NCBI GenBank assembly: GCA_050010115.1
Contig: JBEKLQ010000036.1
Coordinates: 1-32,954, forward strand
Length of the DNA stretch: 32,954 nt
Source of the DNA: JAKACA01 sp050010115
GTDB taxonomy: Bacteria; Actinomycetota; Acidimicrobiia; Acidimicrobiales; Bog-793
Direction: 5' to 3'
Made by a program: the position numbers and the translations under genes. Below the pieces are notes generated by a model. That model worked only from the letters and a program-made list of their open reading frames with translations, was not told the DNA's origin and made no database searches. Shown piece after piece: positions 29,308 to 32,954 of this stretch; the stretch's first letter is position 1; the number at the start of each line of letters is the position of its first letter.

Positions 29308-30729
29308 GTGGATGCCGAGTTTCTGAACGATGACCTTCTCTTGTCCGGGGCCACGGCTCGCCGGCTGTTTCACGAGGTCGCCGAGCACGCTCCCATCGTC
29401 GACCTTCACAACCATCTCTCTGCGGCGGATGTCGCCGACGATCGGGTCTACGAGACGCTTTCCGATCTCTGGCTCGGCGGCGATCACTACAAATGGCGAG
29501 CGATGCGTCTTGCCGGGTTCGCCGAGGAGGTCATCACTGGCAGCGCTGATCCATGGGACAAGTTCACCGCGTGGGCCGCGACCGTCCCCCGATTGATCCG
29601 TAACCCGCTCTACATCTGGACGCATCTGGAGCTGCGACGCGTCTTCGGCATCGACCTCGTCCTAGATCCCGGATCGGCCCGCGAGATCTGGGAGGAGGCG
29701 AATCGTCAGCTGCCGAGCTGGCCGACACAGAAGCTGTTGCAGCACTTCGGCGTGAGGGCGATCGCCACCACCGAGGACCCGATCGACGATCTCGCTGCCC
29801 ACCGCTCCCTTCGAGAGAACGCGGACGCTTCGGTGGCGATGATTCCGACCTTTCGACCCGATGCCGCGCACCGCTTGCTCGACGATCCGAACGCGTGGAA
29901 CGCGTGGGCCGACCGGCTCGAGGCAGTTTCGGAGATCGCTGTGCGCGATCTCGATTCGCTGCTCTCCGCGCTCGCGCGCTCCTACGAGCGATTCGCCGCC
30001 GCGGGCGGTCGAGCCAGCGACAACGGCCTCAACTGCCTACCCGACGCGGCCCGTAACCCGGGCCTCGCCGATTCCGCTATTCGCCGCGCCCGGCTCCGCG
30101 AGCCGACCAGCGCCGGCGAGCGCAACGCGGTGATGCTCGAGGTCCTGGCGCTTGCCGGCCGACTCACCTACGCCGACGAATCCGTACTGCAGCTGCATCT
30201 CGGGGCACTGCGGGACATCTCACCGCGGCTGCTCGGATCGGTCGGTCGTGACGTGGGTGCCGACGCGGCAGGCGATGGGCCTCAGGCACAGGGCTTGGCG
30301 CGCTTCCTCGGAGGCCTGGAACGCGATGGCAGCCTTCCGCGGGTCGTGCTGTACAACGCCAACCCGGCAGACGACATGCTCTTCGCAACGGTCGCCGGCG
30401 CGTTCTCCCGGCCCGGGGTCGCCCCACTCCTCCAATGGGGCCCGCCATGGTGGTTCAACGACCACGAGGCAGGGATGCGCCGGCAGCTCGACGTGTTGTC
30501 TGAAGTCGGGCAACTCCCCGGTTTCATGGGGATGCTGACCGACTCGCGCTCTTTGCTGTCGATGACACGACACGAGCTCTTCCGCCGCATCCTCTGCGAC
30601 GTGATCGGTCGGGACGCCGAAGAGGGCCGGATTCCGGCCGACATGACCTTGTGTTCGAAGGTGGTGCGCGATGTCTGCGTCGACAACGCGGTGCGGTACT
30701 TCGGTCTCCCCAACTCGTGGGCACAATGA
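29308..30729 (+). CDS. uxaC: Glucuronate (uronate) isomerase
   Basis: 473 aa, normal UxaC length (about 470). Isomerises D-glucuronate to D-fructuronate (and galacturonate to tagaturonate). Amidohydrolase-like metal motif near the start: IVDLHNHLSAADV (His34, His36). Further family landmarks: SDLWLGGDHYKWRAMR, WAATVPRLIRNPLYIWTHLEL, ATTEDPIDDLAAH, LQLHLGALRD, LQWGPPWWFNDHEAGM, GMLTDSRSLLSMTRHELFRR. Start GTG 29308, 8 bp after the SDR stop; the open frame extends upstream inside the SDR gene but without UxaC similarity. Its TGA overlaps the next gene's ATG (ATGA), so kinase-epimerase translation is coupled. Confidence 0.93.
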   Translation: MDAEFLNDDLLLSGATARRLFHEVAEHAPIVDLHNHLSAADVADDRVYETLSDLWLGGDHYKWRAMRLAGFAEEVITGSADPWDKFTAWAATVPRLIRNPLYIWTHLELRRVFGIDLVLDPGSAREIWEEANRQLPSWPTQKLLQHFGVRAIATTEDPIDDLAAHRSLRENADASVAMIPTFRPDAAHRLLDDPNAWNAWADRLEAVSEIAVRDLDSLLSALARSYERFAAAGGRASDNGLNCLPDAARNPGLADSAIRRARLREPTSAGERNAVMLEVLALAGRLTYADESVLQLHLGALRDISPRLLGSVGRDVGADAAGDGPQAQGLARFLGGLERDGSLPRVVLYNANPADDMLFATVAGAFSRPGVAPLLQWGPPWWFNDHEAGMRRQLDVLSEVGQLPGFMGMLTDSRSLLSMTRHELFRRILCDVIGRDAEEGRIPADMTLCSKVVRDVCVDNAVRYFGLPNSWAQ

Positions 30730-32558
30730 GCTCCACGTGGCGGATCGTCCTGATGGGCGTCTCCGGTTCGGGGAAGTCGACGATCGGTCCTGCTCTTGCA
30801 GCGCGCCATGGTGCGCGCTTCCTCGAAGGCGACGCCTTTCATCCCGCGGCCAATATCGACAAGATGGCTGCGGGTCAGCCGCTCACCGACGAGGACCGAT
30901 GGCCGTGGCTTACCGCGCTCCGCCAGGCGATGCGGGGTGAGGAGCAGGTCATCGTCGCGTGCTCGGCGCTGAAGCGCGTTTACCGAGACGCGCTCCGCGC
31001 CGCGGGAGATGTCCGGTTCGTACAGCTCGTCCTCGATCCCGAAGAGGCGCGCCGACGACTCGCGGCGCGGTCCGACCATTTCATGGGTCCCGCCATGATC
31101 GACAGCCAGTTCGAGGCGCTCGAGCAGCCTGCTGAGGACGAGACCGATGTGGTAGCCGTCGAGGAGCGGGGCGCGATCGCCTCGGTCGTTGACGAGATCG
31201 AAGCGGCCTTGGTCGGGGTGCAAGCCGGAACCTCCACGGCACCGTTGCGGAGCGAGGGCGACGGCCGTCGGGCGATCTCGCTCGAGGAGCTGCGCGGCAT
31301 CGTCGGCGAGCTCGCGACGACCGAGCTCCTCGCCGCGGGGGTGAGACGGGTGCTCGTCGTACCGCCAGACCTCACGCGGCTCCACTCCCGGGCAGGTGAG
31401 ATCACGGGGTTCCTCTACGAAGTGCTGACCGCCGCCGGCGTGGAGGTCGCGGTGCTACCGGCGCTCGGGACCCACAGCGCGTTGACCGCAGACGAAGCGG
31501 CGCTGCTCTTCGACACGCGGGTTCCCTTCGACCGGATCCTCCAGCATCGATGGAGGGAAGGCGTCACGCGCCTCGGGGAGATCGCTACGGCCGAGGTGTC
31601 CGCGCTGTCCGGCGGTCGCATCATAGATCCAATTCCCGTCGAGGCCGACGACATCTTGCTGTCGGGATGGGACGTCGTGGTGTCGGTGGGCCAGGTCGTC
31701 CCTCATGAGGTGATCGGCATGGCGAACTTCACCAAGAACCTCGTCATCGGTCTCGGTGGAACGTCGACCATCAATCGCAGCCACTTCCTCGGTGCGCTCT
31801 GCGGGATGGAACACATTATGGGTCGCGCAAACAGCCCGGTGCGCGACGTGGTCGATGCGGCATTCGACCGATTCCTTGCGCCGCGCCTCGAGGTGCTGTG
31901 GGTGCTCACCGTCGTGGAAGACGCCCGTGAAGGAGTCGTGCATAGAGGGCTGTTCGTCGGCCGCGGGCGCTCCGGTGAGTCCGGTGGTGCCGCGTACCGA
32001 GCGGCAGCGGAGCTCGCGGCCCGTTGCAACATTGAGGTGCTTCCAAATCCCTTCGGCCGCGTCGCGTGTTGGCTCGATCCCGAGGAGTTCAAGACGACCT
32101 GGCTCGCGAACAAGGCGATCTACCGGACACGTATGGCGATGGACGACGGAGGGGAGCTCGTCGTGCTGGCGCCGGGAGTCTCCGGGTTCGGCGAGGACGC
32201 GACCATTGACGGCCTCATCCGCCGTCACGGCTACCGAGGGACGCCCGCCACGTTGGAAGCGATCCGGCGCGACCCCGAGCTGGCGGACAATCTTGGTGCC
32301 GCCGCGCACCTCATTCACGGCAGCAGCGAAGGGCGCTTCCGCATCGTCTACTGCACAGACCCCGCGACGGGCGGCCTTACCCGGGAGGAGGTTGAGGGCG
32401 TTGGCTACGAGTGGCGTTCTTTGCCAACGGAGCTTGAGCGACTCGCGATTACACCTGTGGCGCAATCTGGACGACAACGTGATAAAGACGGCGAAAGCTA
32501 CGACTACATCGCCAACCCGGCTCTCGGTCTATGGGCAACGTCGTCCACGTTCTCCTGA
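30726..32558 (+). CDS. Fusion protein: gluconate kinase + LarA-family nickel-pincer racemase/epimerase domain
   Basis: 610 aa. Residues 1-165 are a complete GntK: Walker A GVSGSGKST (11-19), LEGDAFHPAANIDKMAAGQP, ACSALKRVYRDALR, and HFM-x-x-x-MIDSQFEALE. After a 15-residue linker, residues 185-600 form a LarA-like (DUF2088) domain. Residues match the catalytic positions of L. plantarum LarA with the same spacing: Asp215/Arg218 (PPDLTR; LarA Asp72/Arg75), His250 (LGTHSALT; His108), His327 (His174), Lys337 (Lys184, the cofactor-bearing lysine) and His353 (His200, nickel ligand). LarA homologues include a gluconate 2-epimerase, so the likely joint reaction is mannonate to gluconate to 6-phosphogluconate. 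The nickel-pincer cofactor genes larB/C/E are not in the window. The ATG overlaps the uxaC stop. Confidence 0.88.
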   Translation: MSSTWRIVLMGVSGSGKSTIGPALAARHGARFLEGDAFHPAANIDKMAAGQPLTDEDRWPWLTALRQAMRGEEQVIVACSALKRVYRDALRAAGDVRFVQLVLDPEEARRRLAARSDHFMGPAMIDSQFEALEQPAEDETDVVAVEERGAIASVVDEIEAALVGVQAGTSTAPLRSEGDGRRAISLEELRGIVGELATTELLAAGVRRVLVVPPDLTRLHSRAGEITGFLYEVLTAAGVEVAVLPALGTHSALTADEAALLFDTRVPFDRILQHRWREGVTRLGEIATAEVSALSGGRIIDPIPVEADDILLSGWDVVVSVGQVVPHEVIGMANFTKNLVIGLGGTSTINRSHFLGALCGMEHIMGRANSPVRDVVDAAFDRFLAPRLEVLWVLTVVEDAREGVVHRGLFVGRGRSGESGGAAYRAAAELAARCNIEVLPNPFGRVACWLDPEEFKTTWLANKAIYRTRMAMDDGGELVVLAPGVSGFGEDATIDGLIRRHGYRGTPATLEAIRRDPELADNLGAAAHLIHGSSEGRFRIVYCTDPATGGLTREEVEGVGYEWRSLPTELERLAITPVAQSGRQRDKDGESYDYIANPALGLWATSSTFS

Positions 32559-32596
32559 GGTTGGAGCAGTCGGAGCTGCGTCGCATTCGGCTAGGT

Positions 32597-32862
32597 GACT
32601 GGTAGGTGTCGAGGACGGTCGGTGACCGTGGCGGAGCTCGATGCTGGCGGTGCGTTCCCATTCCGAGTTGAACCGACGGATGTCGCCCAGCTCGGCCATC
32701 GAGGTGGTCTGGTCGCGGGCGAGGAGCCCGAACGCCCCACGTGCGTCTACTGGGGACAGCTGGGCCCCGTCGTGCGGTGCTCGGTGAGCCATTTGGGTGC
32801 TCGGCTTCCCAGACCGCGCGGAGGCTGGTCACGGTGGTGGACTTGCCGGTTCCGGCAGTGAC
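32597..32862 (-). pseudogene. MobF (TraA/TrwC) relaxase-helicase remnant
   Basis: On the reverse strand, VTAGTGKSTTVTSLRAVWEA (32862-32794) is the Walker A of the RecD-like helicase part of MobF relaxases. It jumps directly, in another frame, to DGAQLSPVDARGAFGLLARD and ELGDIRRFNSEWERTASIEL (32771-32625), which belong about 100-150 residues further on in such proteins. A last piece, VLDTYQ, is in a third frame. A large internal deletion and frameshifts show it is dead. From 32863 to the window end nothing else is recognisable. Confidence 0.7.
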
Positions 32863-32954
32863 ACCAATCGACTACGTCAACTTCGTGATCGGCTCCCATG
32901 TGAAGTGACGGTGTCATCGGCGCTTCACCCCTTGTACCAAAGACAACTGGTCGC

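Noticed and set aside
1..32954. CRISPR arrays, rRNA genes, insertion-sequence transposases
   Set aside because: No regularly spaced repeats with unique spacers, no rRNA sequence and no DDE transposase frames were found on either strand.

Overview
The window looks like a chromosomal segment of a high-GC actinobacterium. Three things point there: a mycothiol-type formaldehyde dehydrogenase, many GTG starts with 4-base GTGA/ATGA overlaps, and a WS/DGAT acyltransferase. A more precise placement (for example Acidimicrobiia) would be a guess. The left two thirds (1-21.8 kb) is dense, intact chromosome. The right third (21.8-33 kb) is an accessory region built around a tRNA-Gly gene.

Left part. A housekeeping edge (MBL-fold hydrolase, orn, dut) and a WS/DGAT acyltransferase precede a catabolic block: Rieske oxygenase, acyl-CoA dehydrogenase, FAD-dependent amine oxidase plus cupin, ADP-forming CoA ligase coupled to a PYROXD2/CrtI-like oxidoreductase, a BetI-like TetR regulator, a polyamine-type ABC importer (potDBCA order), a class-III aminotransferase, an aldehyde dehydrogenase and S-(hydroxymethyl)mycothiol dehydrogenase. 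All three divergent promoter regions of this block carry the same inverted repeat, ACTGA-N4-TCAGT. A related palindrome covers the Rieske start codon. This suggests one TetR-controlled regulon for uptake and oxidation of an amine, probably N-methylated, with formaldehyde as a by-product. A secreted beta-helix protein sits apart inside the block.

Accessory part. tRNA-Gly(GCC) at 22318 is followed by three further copies of its last 43 bp (24192, 25641, 27861), so three small islands (about 1.8, 1.4 and 2.2 kb) lie in tandem behind it. They hold a D-2-hydroxyacid dehydrogenase, a 165-aa unknown protein, a beheaded SDR gene, a cold-shock protein and a putative toxin-antitoxin pair. They also hold remnants of a tyrosine integrase (frameshifted by an 11-bp duplication) and of a TetR gene. 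Islands 2 and 3 end in the same 235-bp block, and this block explains how the SDR lost its N-terminus.

Right part. Beyond the last att copy lie a glycoside hydrolase C-terminal remnant and an intact three-gene operon: an SDR of the mannonate oxidoreductase type, glucuronate isomerase (UxaC), and a single protein fusing gluconate kinase to a LarA-type nickel-pincer racemase/epimerase domain. Read together these suggest an unusual route, glucuronate -> fructuronate -> mannonate -> gluconate -> 6-phosphogluconate, in which a C2 epimerase replaces mannonate dehydratase. The window ends in a decayed MobF relaxase, which suggests a larger conjugative element was once here.
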